Origin: Pseudoscleropodium purum
Lineage: Eukaryota > Streptophyta > Bryopsida > Hypnales > Brachytheciaceae
NCBI GenBank assembly: GCA_963969395.1
Contig: OZ017802.1
Coordinates: forward strand, 5,458,501 to 5,522,500
Direction of reading: 5' to 3'
DNA length: 64,000 nt
Each line of letters begins with the position of its first letter. The first letter of the stretch is position 1. The translations under genes and the position numbers were made by a program. A model generated the notes under the pieces. The model searched no databases. It worked only from the letters and a program-made list of their open reading frames with translations, and was not told where the DNA came from. Below, piece after piece: positions 23,470 through 36,350 of this stretch.

Positions 23470-24415
23470 TACCGTAGCTGCTTCTTGCATTTGGGGTAGA
23501 GAGAACGACCCAAGCGAAGGCCAACAAAACCTGAGAATCTCCAGTTACTTTACATTAGGCTCTTGGCGCAGCCAAAGTGAAGTTGCTCCAAGATTAAATC
23601 TGCAAATTAAACAATGTGACCACTATTTCAGGACTTTATGAGTAGTCCCATACTATGTACCAAGGTGATGGGGACTTACAGCGCAGAAGTTTACAAGTCA
23701 CAAAACCTAAAGCAAATCAAGGACTCGAAGGGCACTAAAATTTCAAAACACAAGCTCAAGCAGATACGAGAACTGCAATCAGAAACAGACGATGACAATT
23801 CTGCCGCTCATCATGTTTATTGTGTGTACTGCAAAGCAAGATTCAGCGTTGACAATGAAAATGTCACATGGCCAATTTGCACGAGAATTAATCATCCAGA
23901 GTCAGTCGTATTGTGATTGGTAAAGAGAATCATACAGGATAAACTTTTGCCCAGAAAATTGATATCAAAAGGAGCCACAGAAAAAGTATATACCATATGC
24001 GCTCACTAAAGAGAGTCTGATACATGGAACTACAGTACTAGTGCTAGTTTTGTCTAAAGCCTGCATGCTAAAAGTGCCATGAAGATATGGCCATCACATT
24101 GCGGCAAGTTTACCTCGTCTCCACATCATATACTTGCTGCCGGATAGTTAAGCATGGTAGAAACCAATGAAGCTCAAGGGAAGCACGTAACACAGTGTGC
24201 ATCCTGGCTTTGAAGTACTGTACAATTGTCTGGACAGAGCCTACCTCGGCATCGTAAAGACCGTCATTTACCACGCCATACTTTACCGCACTTTTAACCA
24301 CCTGTTCTGCTCCCTCTCAGCCTTGAAAACTCTTCTCCAGCCACGGGTTCACAAAGCCAAAACCACTAGAGATGAGCAGGTCGAACAAATGAAGCAGACA
24401 TTCACTTTGAAGACT
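23470..24415. other. 3' flank of the kinase gene, no sure gene
   Basis: A 92-codon plus-strand frame at 23638-23916 contains VYCVYCKARFSVDNENVTWP with a CxxC pair but matches no family I recognise and may be chance. The DNA next to the kinase stop codon is probably its 3'-UTR; no definite poly(A) signal was assigned. Confidence 0.3.
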
Positions 24416-25792
24416 CTAACATAACCCCCAGAATGAACATGAAGTGAAGCAGTGGAAAAAGCTCTTGGGCTTCTCCACTACAGGCTCAGAGAAGGAAGGG
24501 TCCTTCTTAGTGTCGTCATCGTTGTCCTTGGAAGCCAACACAGGCTCTGGAGGTGTATTTTCAAGGGACTTTTTCTCCGACTCTGGCGACTCGTTTCCAG
24601 TCTTAAGAGATTCCTTGGGGGACACTTTTCCTGCTTTCGAAGACATCTTTGATACTTTTGGAGAATCCTTTGGGGAATCCTTTGGGGAATTCTTTCCTCC
24701 CTTTGCTGCCTTAGGAGAGCCCTTGTCAGCCTTTGGAGAATCCTTCCCCATCTTCGGAGAGCCCTTTCCCCCCTTAGATTTTTTCTCTGCAATGAGAGCT
24801 TTCTTCTGCTGCAAAGGCTTTGCATCGGGATCATGAAGAGTACTTAGAAAAGCAGTCAGCATTCGCACCACTTGTGCGAAGTTCGGTCTCACATCAGGAT
24901 CCTCAGCCCAACATGATTGCAAGATGAAGACCAGATCTTCCGGGAGGCTCTTGGAAATCGCAGGTCTTGTGTTCTTAAACGCGGCTGCGTACGCTGCCTG
25001 CAAATTGGACATACCCTCAAACGGCATCCGATTTGTCAAGAGCTCCCACAGCACAATTGCAAAACTGTACACGTCCACTTTGTGATTGTAGTGCTTCTTC
25101 TCGCCGTGCCGGAGGGTGACAGTGCTGTAAAGCTCGGGTGCCATCCACCTGTAAGTCCCCGTCTCCGCGGTCATCATCTCGGCTAGGGTTTCTTCGCGTG
25201 CAAGACCAAAGTCCACCAGTTTCAGCGTTTTCTGATCCGCTGTCAATAGCAAATTATCAGGTTTTAAATCACGGTGGATAATGCCATTCCCATGGAGGCA
25301 ATCCAAAGCCTGCGCAATGTCGAGGGCGAACTTCACGGAGCAACGCAAGTCCAACAAATTCGGCCGCTGTGTTAGCATGTACTTCTTCAAGGACCGTCCC
25401 TCCATAAGCTCAGTGACGATGACCATCACAGGCTCCATGCACGCGCCCACGAACTTCACCAAGTTGCGGTGTTGCACTCGCGCAAGCATCGAAACCTCGC
25501 GTGCAAACCCCGCTTCAAGCTTCGCGTGGTCATCGGGATTCTCTGTAGGTTGCAGTATTTTCACTGCGACCTTTTGATCCAAGTACTTCCCCTCGTATAC
25601 CTTTCCATGTGCACCTTCTCCGATTTTCGGTCCTACGAAGAGTAGCTTCGGATTGATCAGAAACCGCTCTTCTAAATAAAACCCCTTCACCTTGCCAATA
25701 TTCACAGTCTTGTCACCACCTTGACGACCTGTTCCCTCTCCTCCCCACCCCCACTCCGAGCCGGGATCCACCCTCGCCCCCGGAAACACCAT
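24416..25792 (-). CDS. Raf-like Ser/Thr protein kinase (plant MAPKKK group C type)
   Basis: An intact 458-codon frame, TAG stop at 24418-24416. ATG at 25792 follows GAAGG and has G at +4. The kinase domain spans about residues 52-320: Gly loop IGEGAHGKV (58-66), Lys78 (VAVK), helix-C Glu99, HRDLKPDN (173-180), DFG (194-196), GTYRWMAPE (212-220) and DVYSFAIVLWELLT. All catalytic residues are present, so an active kinase is expected. GTYRWMAPE and the YNHKVDVYSF stretch place it with plant Raf-like kinases, close from memory to Arabidopsis At5g50180 and At3g50720, which are cytosolic signalling kinases without a known universal substrate. Residues 333-400 form a Lys-rich tail with seven SPK motifs, not typical of the group. 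The C-terminus is SFFHCFTSCSFWGLC, which could be lipidated. No introns in the CDS. Substrate and role are not predictable. Confidence 0.93.
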   Translation of the reverse strand: MVFPGARVDPGSEWGWGGEGTGRQGGDKTVNIGKVKGFYLEERFLINPKLLFVGPKIGEGAHGKVYEGKYLDQKVAVKILQPTENPDDHAKLEAGFAREVSMLARVQHRNLVKFVGACMEPVMVIVTELMEGRSLKKYMLTQRPNLLDLRCSVKFALDIAQALDCLHGNGIIHRDLKPDNLLLTADQKTLKLVDFGLAREETLAEMMTAETGTYRWMAPELYSTVTLRHGEKKHYNHKVDVYSFAIVLWELLTNRMPFEGMSNLQAAYAAAFKNTRPAISKSLPEDLVFILQSCWAEDPDVRPNFAQVVRMLTAFLSTLHDPDAKPLQQKKALIAEKKSKGGKGSPKMGKDSPKADKGSPKAAKGGKNSPKDSPKDSPKVSKMSSKAGKVSPKESLKTGNESPESEKKSLENTPPEPVLASKDNDDDTKKDPSFSEPVVEKPKSFFHCFTSCSFWGLC

Positions 25793-27130
25793 CCTTCATC
25801 ACTTCTGAGCACTAGAACCAACTGCAAACTACTCGATCACCTTCATAAAAAGAAAACAAGGTGAAAAGAAATCAGCTGTTCTAACGCTCTTTGCAAAACT
25901 GTGAGCTACCTCATCTCAAACCACATCTCCAAAAAGGGTAATCCAGACTGAGCGAGTAAGCTAACGGATCCACGGATGCTCAATTGTCTGCAACACGCAA
26001 TGCAAGTGAAGAAGGTCAATGCACATCAGAAGAATAAATTCCTGTCCGAAGCTAAAATCGACTTGCTTGACATTGACGCAACCGCGACGACCTATATCAA
26101 CTGGGCGTTGCGCTCTCTAAACACCACAAATGTGCCTGCAAACACGCTCACACCTCTTTAATCTAACCACCTTGGACCAAACTTTACACTACGAAATAGT
26201 ATAAACGAAGGGCAACCGCGATACAGTCAAACGATAGTGGAAGCTGTGTAGGATTTTCTAGACAGTGGTTCTAGAGAACGAAAAAGTAAAGACCCTTGGA
26301 ATCACTACTGTACCACCATTGCAACGCGAAAGCAAGTTCTACACATCTCGATAAAAAATCTCCACTACTGGTCACACACAAAAGCCTCAAAACAGCTCAA
26401 AACAGCTCAAAACTAAGAAAACCTCCAAAGAAACATCTAGCTCGAACTTAATCAGAATTCGCCGCTCTAAATACACTAAAAACAAGTCAAACACGCACAA
26501 CTTATTCAACACAAACAAGTAAACACTCTCATTGTAATACAAACCATTCTCCTTCTCTATCTCCCTTCCATAAGGCTGTGACTCTCACCACATCCTTGCA
26601 CTAAACCTACAACAGATTCTACAAACTCCACAAAGCTCCACTGGCTTCCCCAAACCTGCCACCCGAAAACAAACACCGCAAGCACGAGAAAAATCAAACT
26701 CGGGAACACATACCTACACCAAGATGCTCAGAGCTTCTCCGTCAAATTTTTCCGACGGGTTCGCTTCAATGCCGTTGAAGGCGGTGAACAACCCTTGCGG
26801 CGTCGCCATAGCCAGAAACCTCCAATGTGGACGGTTTTCGGAAAGGAAACGCTCTCCCCGCTCAATACTTGTGGGAAAACTGCGTGATCTGAAGCTATGG
26901 GGGTTCTAAGGAGATGTAGACAGCGAGGGAGGGAAGGAGGGAAGGAGGGAAGGTCGGCGAAACAGCAGGGGACCGCGTTCTGGGAGAAGCCCGTAATGGC
27001 AAAAATGCTAAAGCTGTGCGAGACCTGCACCTCTACTACTGCAGCTGCAACCGTGTTTCCGACACGGGGCTCTGGAGAAGGGACGGGTGGATGAATGAAA
27101 TGATGGGGGGATGGATGAATGGATGGATGG
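25793..27130 (-). promoter_or_regulatory. 5'-UTR with probable intron, and promoter region of the kinase gene
   Basis: On the minus strand a good donor (GGTGTAG, then GTATGTG; intron starts at 26713) lies in a short GC-rich leader. Acceptors near the ATG are at 25841 (after a T-rich tract, TTTTTATGAAG) or 25822 (GTTTGCAG). This predicts one 5'-UTR intron of about 0.9 kb. GGAGGGAAGGAGGGAAGG (plus strand 26929-26952) and ATGGATGG repeats lie in the upstream leader or promoter. No TATA box was assigned. Exon limits are inferred from splice consensus only. Confidence 0.45.
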
Positions 27131-28505
27131 GATGGCCTCTATTGCGGTGGCTGAGAGTTTGAAATGGGATCTTGAAAAATTCATAGTAATTATGTTTTGA
27201 GAAATAAAAATCCCGAAAAATTATGGAATCTTTCCAAACTCTATTTTTGTGTACACAAAAAAATCTCCCACTCAAGAAACATGTGTTCCAATATACATAT
27301 TGATTACTTAAGTAGTTGGAAATGGGTCACATACCTTACAAGGTATGACAAGAACCAACAACTAGTTGTAGATGAGTTGATTTTCATTCTACCAAATAAA
27401 CGTTGGTGGTCTAATTGTCTCTTTGTTGTTGTACATGTCATTTTTGATGTTGTCTTCTTGCTCACACTCAACTACTAGTGAAACAATACAAACAACAATA
27501 AAAAGGACAAGAATAGAACTAGATCGGATAAGGATGGCGACAAAAAAGACATTTTCAACAATTGGGCGCCAATGCTTGGCAACCAACTCCTACCCATTGT
27601 TGTATATGTCCTTTTTGATACTCTCCACATTCTTTCTAATCCCCTCATATCATTTCTATTCAAATTTAATTCTCTATACCTATATGGTAGTCCTATAGTT
27701 CAATAAATGGGCAAAGTAATGAATGGATGTGCCAATCATGCTCTACAACCATCCTAGTCTTTCTAAACATTGATTGCCTATTGTTTGACAAATCTATATA
27801 TATAAAAGCACTCACTTGAATTCATGAATATGAATATGCTTGTGAAATAATTAAATATATTTTTATATTTTTTATGAAGTTGTGAGGATACAATTGATAT
27901 GGGATAATATCTAGAACATATATAGATATAGATATATAAATGTATCTATATATCTATTTCTCTTTATATATATGTATATATATCTATACTTACTAGCATT
28001 TAAGAATATGTACTCAAAATATGTTCCAATTGAACATATTTGAATATATATATATATATATATTCAAATATGTGTGTGTATATAATCTTTTAATACCTTT
28101 ATGATTGCCTACATCTCTTAAATACTAAACAATATAAAACAAATTGTAGACTCAAATGTGTACCGCTTCATATCATAACAGGAAAAAACATTATCAAATG
28201 TGAATGAAACTAAAATGCATTGTTTGAGCCTACAATACATGTGACATTACTAATCAAATATAATGGCAATATTTACACTGTATAAATTACTTGAATACAA
28301 ATTTTTTTTGTTACAAGGATCCATCCAAAGGCAAATTTTGTATAATGTTGTTTCAATTCAAGTTTACACTTCAAAAAGTGCATCACTTGATCATTAATCC
28401 TTTGCAAGAAACAACTAATTCTAGAAAGAATGTATTTTTATTGATGATAAGGCTAAAATACATCAACATCTTTCATTGGTATGGATGACATAAATCAAAT
28501 TATTA
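27131..28505. other. AT-rich DNA with dispersed repeat fragments
   Basis: A stretch at 27185-27265 (AAAAATTATGGAATC, CTATTTTTGTG) is related to 41670-41745. TA-rich microsatellite DNA fills 27895-28085. No gene recognised. Confidence 0.4.
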
Positions 28506-28507
28506 TT

Positions 28508-29444
28508 CTCTAAAGTCCCAAGTATTTCTTTTGGGGACACTTAATAATTTGGGTAGGTTCCTATGATCTCAATTTTTGACAAGATTTTTGAATTTTTTTT
28601 TAAATATAAAAATAGGCAAGCTATTTTTTAGAAATATTATTTTTATTTTTATTTGTGTACAAGAACAAAAATTATGCCACACAAAGCTCAAAATAGATGA
28701 GAGTGGATACTAGGTAGTAAAAAAAACTTTAAAAAAAAATGTTTTTAATAAGATATATTTTTTCTATATGGATAATTTTGGTTTGTTTCATTTCAATAAG
28801 TGATGAGAAAATTATGGAGCAACTTATTTTCCAAGCAATCAGATGGCATTTCTATAAAAGAAAAATAACATATTAGATTCATTATTGAATTCAATTTTGA
28901 CATTTTTCCAAAAAAGAAAAGTTTTACAAGGTTAACTTTGATTGTTATTATAATCTCATTATAAAGATAAGTATATTTTAATTCCATCTTAGAGCCATTA
29001 ACAATTTAGTTTATTTCCCTATCTTGTATCTACTTCTACTTAACAATTTTTTAAAGAAAGAAAATAATGTGTGTGTTTTTTGAAATATTTCCTAAGCTCT
29101 AAATTCAATTCTTCACAATATCTAATTTTTTAATTCAAAATATATAATGCAAAACTTGAAGTTAAGAAGATTCAAAGCCATATAAACTAGCTTTCCATGA
29201 TGCAAAAAAACATGTTTTCTTCATTTTGAATGCAAATATCTTGTAATCTATGTAGAAACTTCAAAATATGTAATCAAAATTTGAAGTTTTTGAAATTTCT
29301 TTCACTCATTTACTTACTAGTCTATTACAAGATTTTGTGGTTAGTTATGAAAAATAAAGGGCTTGCAAAAGAAATTGGTCTTTGTGCTAGAAATGGTAGT
29401 TTTGAGTAGTATTTGACAAAGAAATGACCTTGGAAATTTAGAGG
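28508..29444 (-). mobile_element. TTAA element family G, about 937 bp, reversed
   Basis: Right end CCTTGGAAATTTAGAGG then TTAA (29445-29448). The left end starts CTCTAAAGTCCCAAG with a decayed flank, followed by GGTAGGTTCCTATGATCTC, the reversed right part of the 11841 copy. Confidence 0.7.
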
Positions 29445-29650
29445 TTAAAATAAAAATTTTAAATAAATAATTCTAAAATTATAGCAAATTGAATAAACAA
29501 TAACTAATTTAATAGTAATACAATTTAGAGTTTGTTCATTTTAAATGTCTAAAAATTTAATTTTTTTTCTTGCAAATCACTAATTAATTTCTATATAAGT
29601 TGTAATTATATGCGTTAATTGAAGTTTTTTGGATTATTCTTTCAAATTTC

Positions 29651-30885
29651 ATCCCTAAATTCTTAAGGCCTTTTTTCATCAAACAATACTCAAAGTTGTT
29701 ATTTCTATTGCAAAGAGGAAAAAAAATTAATTTTAAATATCTATTAGATGGATTTTGCAATAAACTAGTGAAAAAATAGAACAAATTTTAGAAACTTTTA
29801 CCATGTAGATTATGAGGTATTTGCATTTAAAATAAAGAAAACAAGCTTTTTTGTACCTTGTGATTATAAGATTTTGAATCTTCTTAGTTTAAAACTTTTG
29901 CATTACAAACTTTGAGTTTTTAATTTGAATATTGAAGAGTTGAGTTGAAAATCTAGGAAAAAATTCCAAAAAGAAAAATCTCAATTTCCATTCTTTTAAA
30001 AATTGTTAAGTAGAAGTAGATATGAGATTGAAGGAATATCTAAATTTTTAATAGCTCTAAGATGGAATGAAATTCATACTACCGCAACCTTAAGTCACCT
30101 TTGGCACATTTTTGCCAAATTATTATTTTAAATTGGAAGGATTGGTTCAGCAATTCTTTTTGTATTAGAAAAGTGATATTTATAGCTTTCAATGAACTTA
30201 TTACTTTTTATAGTGTCCCTACTTTGTTGTATAGTTAGAAGAATGAACTATATCATTTAGTATTCATGTTTTGGGATTAAGTTGTTCAAATATTATCTCC
30301 AACATTTTGACTTTCTTTATATTTAATTTTCTTTGGATTTGGCAAGGTGGCTTATTAATTTCTACATCATTCAACTTCAAAAAAAATTTATTATTTTTTT
30401 GCCAAAAGTGACTTCAAGCTATATTAATCCCACCAGTAAGATTGTTCTAGAAAGCATATGAAACCTTGTAGAATTTTTTTTAAATTATAAAAATTGAGTT
30501 GAAAATAATCTAATACATGATTTTCTCAAAAAGTCTCTATGATTGCTTGTAAGACAAGAAACACCATAACTTTCACATCACTAATTCAAATAGAATGAAT
30601 GAAAGCTTTCTATGTAGACAAAAATATAACCATCGAGTTTAAGAAGAAAAAAAAAATTCACCACAATTTTGGGTGGATTTTTTTGCTATCCATCAACTTA
30701 GAATTAGGGCTTAGGAGGGTATAATTTTTGCTCTTGAGTACCAACTGAAATAAAGATTATATTCTCCCAAGCTAATGTATTCTCCTATCTTAACAAAAAG
30801 AATCTAAAATCAGTCAAAAATTGAGATCATTGGAACCTATCCAAACTTTCATTCATCTCTCAAGGGAACAATGGGACTTTAGGGA
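29651..30885 (+). mobile_element. TTAA element family G with nested inverted-repeat insert
   Basis: Left end ATCCCTAAATTCTTAAGGCC, right end GGGACTTTAGGG then A and TTAA-like flank at 30886-30889. The body aligns with 11841 and 19921 except for the insert at 30089-30418; without it the length is about 905 bp, close to other copies. Confidence 0.75.
30089..30418. mobile_element. Small MITE-like insert with inverted ends
   Basis: Ends CTTAAGTCACCTTTGGC (30089-30105) and inverted CTTGAAGTCACTTTTGGC (30401-30418). It interrupts the family G alignment, so it is an insertion. No clear target duplication was read. Confidence 0.6.
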
Positions 30886-30889
30886 TTAA

Positions 30890-32783
30890 ATTCAAAACAA
30901 AAAACTAAGAATTTTAATCCCACCCTCTTGTAGAATCAAATTTTCTAACAAATTTAATAATTGCAATGTCAATTTCCTTAGGACCTTATATCCTATGTTT
31001 AAAACTAAAGAAATAATATTAGTAGATTTCATCTATGCCAACAACATTACAGTGAATTAGAAGATGTTGAATTTAATTTGTTTTCTTTTGTATAATGTAA
31101 ATGCCAAGATAAATATATCTAGAGGTAGAAGTTGAACCTATTTGTAAAAACTTGATGCACCTCATTAGTGCATTAGGTGAATCCATTGCTTTAGTATGAA
31201 CCCATTGAAAAGAACAAAACACCCAAAAACATCAATAAATTCATCAACATTTCAAAAATGATTCTTTCTACAATCCAAATGATGGATAGTTGTATTATAA
31301 CACCCAAAAGTGAAATGAAAAAAATTAGAAAAAAGTTTTAAGACACAATATTTATAACCTAAAAGATGACTTTTCATGCCATTGCCTTCAAGGAAAAATG
31401 TCCTCAAGTGTTTGAAAAATGGCTAAGAAGAAATTCCTCTTACGTACCTCAATAATTGTAGAAATCAAATTTTTGATAGAAGTATATATATACATATATA
31501 TATGCGCAACCATTGCTAAGAGAGTATAAAATCCCATTTAAATAGGATTTGGTGATGACTAAGTTAAATTCAATTGTGAATTTGGAGATTTTTTAGTATT
31601 CATTCATTCATTCATTCTCTTTATTATTTGCAACATGATATCTTTTTATATCAATCATGACTGGCTCACTAACTTTTAGAAGAGAGGATGACTCTGAGGA
31701 TGATTGTAAAGATGACCTATTGTCATTTACTTGGATGTTGCACTCATTTAGACTTATCATATTCACAATTTTACTTATTGTAAAAGAATAGCAAATCAAA
31801 GAATGCCCCATATGTATGTTCATTGATTCATTTTTTGTTATTGAATTGTAAGAATATAGTTGAATAAGGAATAATTTGGGTCATTCTACCTTAACTTAAT
31901 TCTCCTTCCATTGCTCATTGCCCTACTTCTAGTTTTAGATTGTTAATAGTTATTGTCAAAGTTTTTTGTTTTCTAAATAATGTTTAATAAAACCAACCCT
32001 ATTCATCTATCCTAACCCTATGTATATATCAATATCTTATTTGTTCTTCTTCAAAAAAAGAAACGAGGTATATATAATGACACACTATAATGCAAGGTAC
32101 ATAATTGTGATGTTGACCTAAATACCAAATAAGACATGCCTGCATCAAGATTTCAAAATCAATAATATTGACAAAAAACTCTTAGTTGGACATGTCAAAA
32201 TTAGATCAAGTAAACTTTAAGTGTCCATAAGTGGATAAGTGGTGTACAATCAAATTTCTATAAAGAGAAGTGGACAAAATAATCCATTCCTAACTTGAAC
32301 ATTTCCTATTGAGTCAATTCTTTACCAAATTAAAAACTAACCATTAGTACATATTTCAAAAGCTAAGGAAGGGGGTATGCATTAAAACTTGAGGCATAGG
32401 TAATTGTCCTACCATCGTTTTACACCCCACCAAGCAAATTTTGCACCCAAAATTCCTAAAGAATGTACCATGCTTATATATCAAACATCCAACAACATTG
32501 TTTTGGCTCTAGATTGCTCCTTAGAACTTGAAAGTGCTTTAAATCAAGCAAGTCTTTTGTAGATTGAGAATGGATTAGTATTAAATTTGGTGGTAGATTG
32601 GTGGTGGATTCAAAACAAGTTATAGAGCCTTCTAATTGTGATTTTCATTTATTATTTCTAATTTTTTTACTATAACTTTTCTTTATTTGATATGCTTCTA
32701 AATTTAATACGTTTTTTTTTTTTTTTTTTTCTATTTCATAGTGTTTAGAATATATAGCTATTTGTAAAATTTGGTGTGAAGTA
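30890..32783. other. AT-rich DNA, nothing recognised
   Basis: Short open frames, a CATT tetranucleotide run at about 31600 and a T-run at about 32712-32730. No gene or element end could be supported. Confidence 0.35.
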
Positions 32784-32787
32784 TTAA

Positions 32788-34340
32788 ATCCTAAAGGGTG
32801 GAGGGTGTTTTAGAAGAGGGAAAGTCCAAAACTGTCTATTTTTCAATGCATTGTCCAAAATCAAAATTTCAAACTTTTTTTTGAAGTCCCAACCATACTG
32901 AAAATTATAATGAAAAAAGTAAAGCAATGTGTTGGAAAAAATTCAAATCATTTGCCCATGTGGATTGAAAGGTTATAATGTTTGAAGTGAGGAAAAAAAC
33001 TTTTTTTGTTCTTACAAAACATGATGAGTAGAATTCAAGCCTTCATGGGGTAAAAAATTTTGTGCTTAACCCTGGAATGCCCAGGGAGCCATTTCTTGGC
33101 TTTTGGACAATTTCAGGTGGTCATAAGAAGACCTCAATAGTAGATTTTTCATCCATTCTTTTTTTTTAATGACATTTTATGTTGAGTAACAAAGAGTTTC
33201 CAATGGAGTTTTGGGTCTATTTGATGTTTATTTCCATATAATCGAGAAGTAATGACAAAAAACGGATGGCAAAATTTGCCATTTCAATGTATTTTGGGAA
33301 ATTGAGTGAATCTGAAATTTCTCCTTAAAAATGGCTTTTTTTGAGTTTGAGTCCAACTAATGAAATGAAGGCCTTATACTCTAGTTTCTACTCCAATTCG
33401 AATTTTGAAAAAATTCATAAAATTGAATATTTTATTGTAATTTGAACTTCAATTGTATTTATAATGAGAATTAAATGAGAATTATATAATGACATGGAAC
33501 GGAATTTACACCATGATTTTTTTCACTTTAATGTACACACATGGTGAAATTTTCATATTTTTTGAGATAATTTTTTATTTGATATGATTGTTTTTCACTT
33601 TTTCTTCAAAAATTTGCATAAAAAGAAAAATTCTCAAAAACATTAAAAATTTTCATGAAGTATGGAAAACATGTAGCTTCATCTCTCAAAAATAAAAATA
33701 AAAATTTTCATACACATCTACATACAAAATGGCAACAAACTAAGTGAGGACAATGCCCATGTGAAACCAGTGGCCATAGGTCCAGGCGTTTCAGGGTTAA
33801 TGAATTTGCGTCTCTCCACTATTGAGTTCTAAATCTTGTTAGGTACACTCATGCAAAATTTGAGAAGCAAATATGGAATCTAGCTTACTCTATTCAAATT
33901 ACCTTGCAATGCAAAGAGGTTTAACAAATTGGCAATGCAGTAGTCAATTTTTGATGATTTCTTGTGCAATTAGGAAATTATTTATTTGAAATCCAAACAA
34001 TAAAAAATTAGAGACAAACATTTGGAAAAGTGGGGAAAATTTCAAGAACTTTGACTCATAGATTGTGAGCTAATGGAGCTCAAAGTTAAAAGAAAATGTT
34101 TTCTCTCAAAACCACCTTGATATAGGTATTAACAAAGTTTGACTCCTCTTAGAATGTGATTTGAGAACTAAGACTTCATTCTTATACAATTTTATGTCAT
34201 ATTTGAGTAGTTACATACATGCCAAATTTCAAAAGTCAATGAGCAAGGATTTTAGCAAAAGATGCTGAAATTGCTTGAACTAACCAATTTTGGCGGGGCA
34301 ATAAAATTTTTGATCTAGGCACCTACTCGAGACAAAAAAA
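32788..34340. mobile_element. Decayed TTAA-type element holding a nested element
   Basis: Starts after TTAA (32784-32787) with ATCCTAAAGGG. Its early part (GGATTGAAAGGTTATAATG) resembles family A and B interiors. It is split by the family D element at 33070-33796 and continues beyond it. The right end near 34300 (TTGGCGGGGC) is uncertain. Confidence 0.35.
33070..33796 (+). mobile_element. TTAA element family D, 727 bp
   Basis: Intact TTAA at 33066-33069 and 33797-33800. Left end CCCTGGAATGCCCAGG, right end inverted CCCTGAAACGCCTGG: a clear terminal inverted repeat with three mismatches. No coding capacity. Terminal sequence is related to those of families A and G. Confidence 0.85.
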
Positions 34341-36342
34341 TTACTTTTCTATTAAAGGAGTATATATATTCATACCTTGCATCCACACCTTATTTATTTT
34401 TGTAATAAGTGAGTATATAATAAGCAAAGTTAGTCGGTTCTTTATTATAGGGTAGCTATCTTGGTACCTCCTAAGGGAGGCATCAAGGATGGAATTCACC
34501 TTTTAGAAGTCTATGAGACTTACCTTACATAGCTCAATCATTCCATTCCTAACACACAAACACTCCATCCTTGTTGGTCTTTCATATGGGAGTTCCCCTT
34601 CTTCATCTTAATAAAGGTATGTTTGCATTTGGTGAATAAAGAGTGTTATTATTAAGGGTCTTAGGAACAAATTTAGACATGTTTTGGGATCAAATGCACA
34701 TTGCAAACATCACCATTAGTTAGCACAAAGTGCAAACATACTTTAAGCAAAGTTTGCTACTAACTTAACATTGATTGATATTAGAGGTAGCCACACCTTC
34801 TTCACTATGTGCCTCTTCTTCAAAGAATGGAGAGGCGTGGTGGTTTAAGATTGGCTTCCAATTTGCAAAATATTCTTCTTCTATAAAATCTTTTCCCTCT
34901 CCATTATGCTCCTCTGGAGCTAAATAATGGGTGTGAAGAAGATTTACTCAATCATATAAGTCTATTCTCTTGCATGCACAAGCTCCTACTTCCAATGTTT
35001 CTGGCGTTGTTTTGTGCCAATTCCCAAGTTCAACGCCTTCATCTTGCCTTTCTGCTTTGCTTGCACGTCCCAATTCTCCACTCTTGTTCCCCAAACAACA
35101 AAAAAGAGGTATCACACCTTCTTCATGATCTCTGGCTCCTATCCTAGTTGTGTGCACCTCTTTTTTTTTCCTCTCCCTCCTAAACTTCTCATTCTTCGTA
35201 GAAATTTCGTTTTTTTTTCGGAGAAGGTGCGATGAAGTTAATTTACCCCACCCCTTATTTATTTCGATTCCCCAATCCTCTCTGGCTGCATGGAGAGATT
35301 GTTCCAACTTCCAACAACCTGAGTGGTGGCCATGCATCTGCCCAGGGTGGAGTCAAACTCTCTGCATGTTACTGAAGTATACTGATAACATGGGATCAAT
35401 CTGTACTTGGGAAGTTGGGATCCCGGGGAACGGGGGTCCATCCGTCCGTCCGTCCAACTTATGATGCCATGTACTTTCCAAATGCAAGGAAAAAACATGG
35501 AAACTATGACCCACTCTCAACACCCTCCCTCCCTCCCTTGCCCGAATTTCAATGTAGACCTTCCATCATTGGAACAGCAAATAGACTTTGGTGGGCATGG
35601 GGTAGGCCACGAGGGCTATTGGAACGAGAGCGAGGCTCCCCATTCCCCTGTTCCCTGATTTCAGCCTGGCCTGAGCGGTGGGGGTGTACCTTACTTGGAC
35701 CTTGGGAGCTGGGCGTTCAACTACTTGGATGATGGTGGCCCACAAGGAGTTTGTTTTACTCATTTGTTGGGGGGGGCTCTTGTATGTACGGCTGGAGTGA
35801 ACTGACCCCCATCCCTTGTCCCCGAGAAAAAATGCTAAAAAAATCATTATTTGCCATGCGTGATAAATTTTGTAAAATTCTAAATTCATATATATGCTAT
35901 CGGAAGCTCCAAATTAGCTAGGCAAGGTGTAGACTCAAGCATGCACAAGATTGGATGGAGGGAGGGAGGGGGGGGGGGGGGGGCGTCTTCTTTTTTACAT
36001 GCACTCTTGGAATGTTTTAGAAATTTTTATTTAACACCCATGGTAGACTTTGCAAATTTTGAATTCATAGTTGGAATGAGAGACCCCAAATTAAGTGGGG
36101 GAGGTGAAGAAATACAAAATTAGTGTGACATGTAAATCTCCTGCCAAGAAATGTTTTATTCAAACGACAAGTAGATTAGTTCTCATAATCTCACCTCTTG
36201 ATGCATGAAATCCACGTAATTGGTGATTACAATTTTTTCATTCATCGATCACGTATTTCATCTATTTTAAGACATGCATTTATGTTGGGCAATTTCCTTG
36301 ATGTTGAGAATTTTGACAAAAAACAAGTATTCCTTGTCAAGC
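34341..36342. other. Mixed segment, no gene recognised
   Basis: More GC-balanced between 34.9 and 35.85 kb, with CCGTCCGTCCGTCC at 35440 and a run of about 17 G at 35968. Open frames up to 129 codons (34948-35337, minus) overlap others on both strands and show no family. 36011-36110 is a repeat fragment related to 8087-8180. Confidence 0.3.
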
Positions 36343-36350
36343 TTTGTTTT

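Noticed and set aside
24444..24836. 130-codon plus-strand frame
   Set aside because: Antisense shadow of the SPK tail of the kinase gene.
34948..35498. Overlapping frames of 73-129 codons on both strands
   Set aside because: No family recognised and equal openness on both strands; kept only as an unassigned GC-balanced segment.
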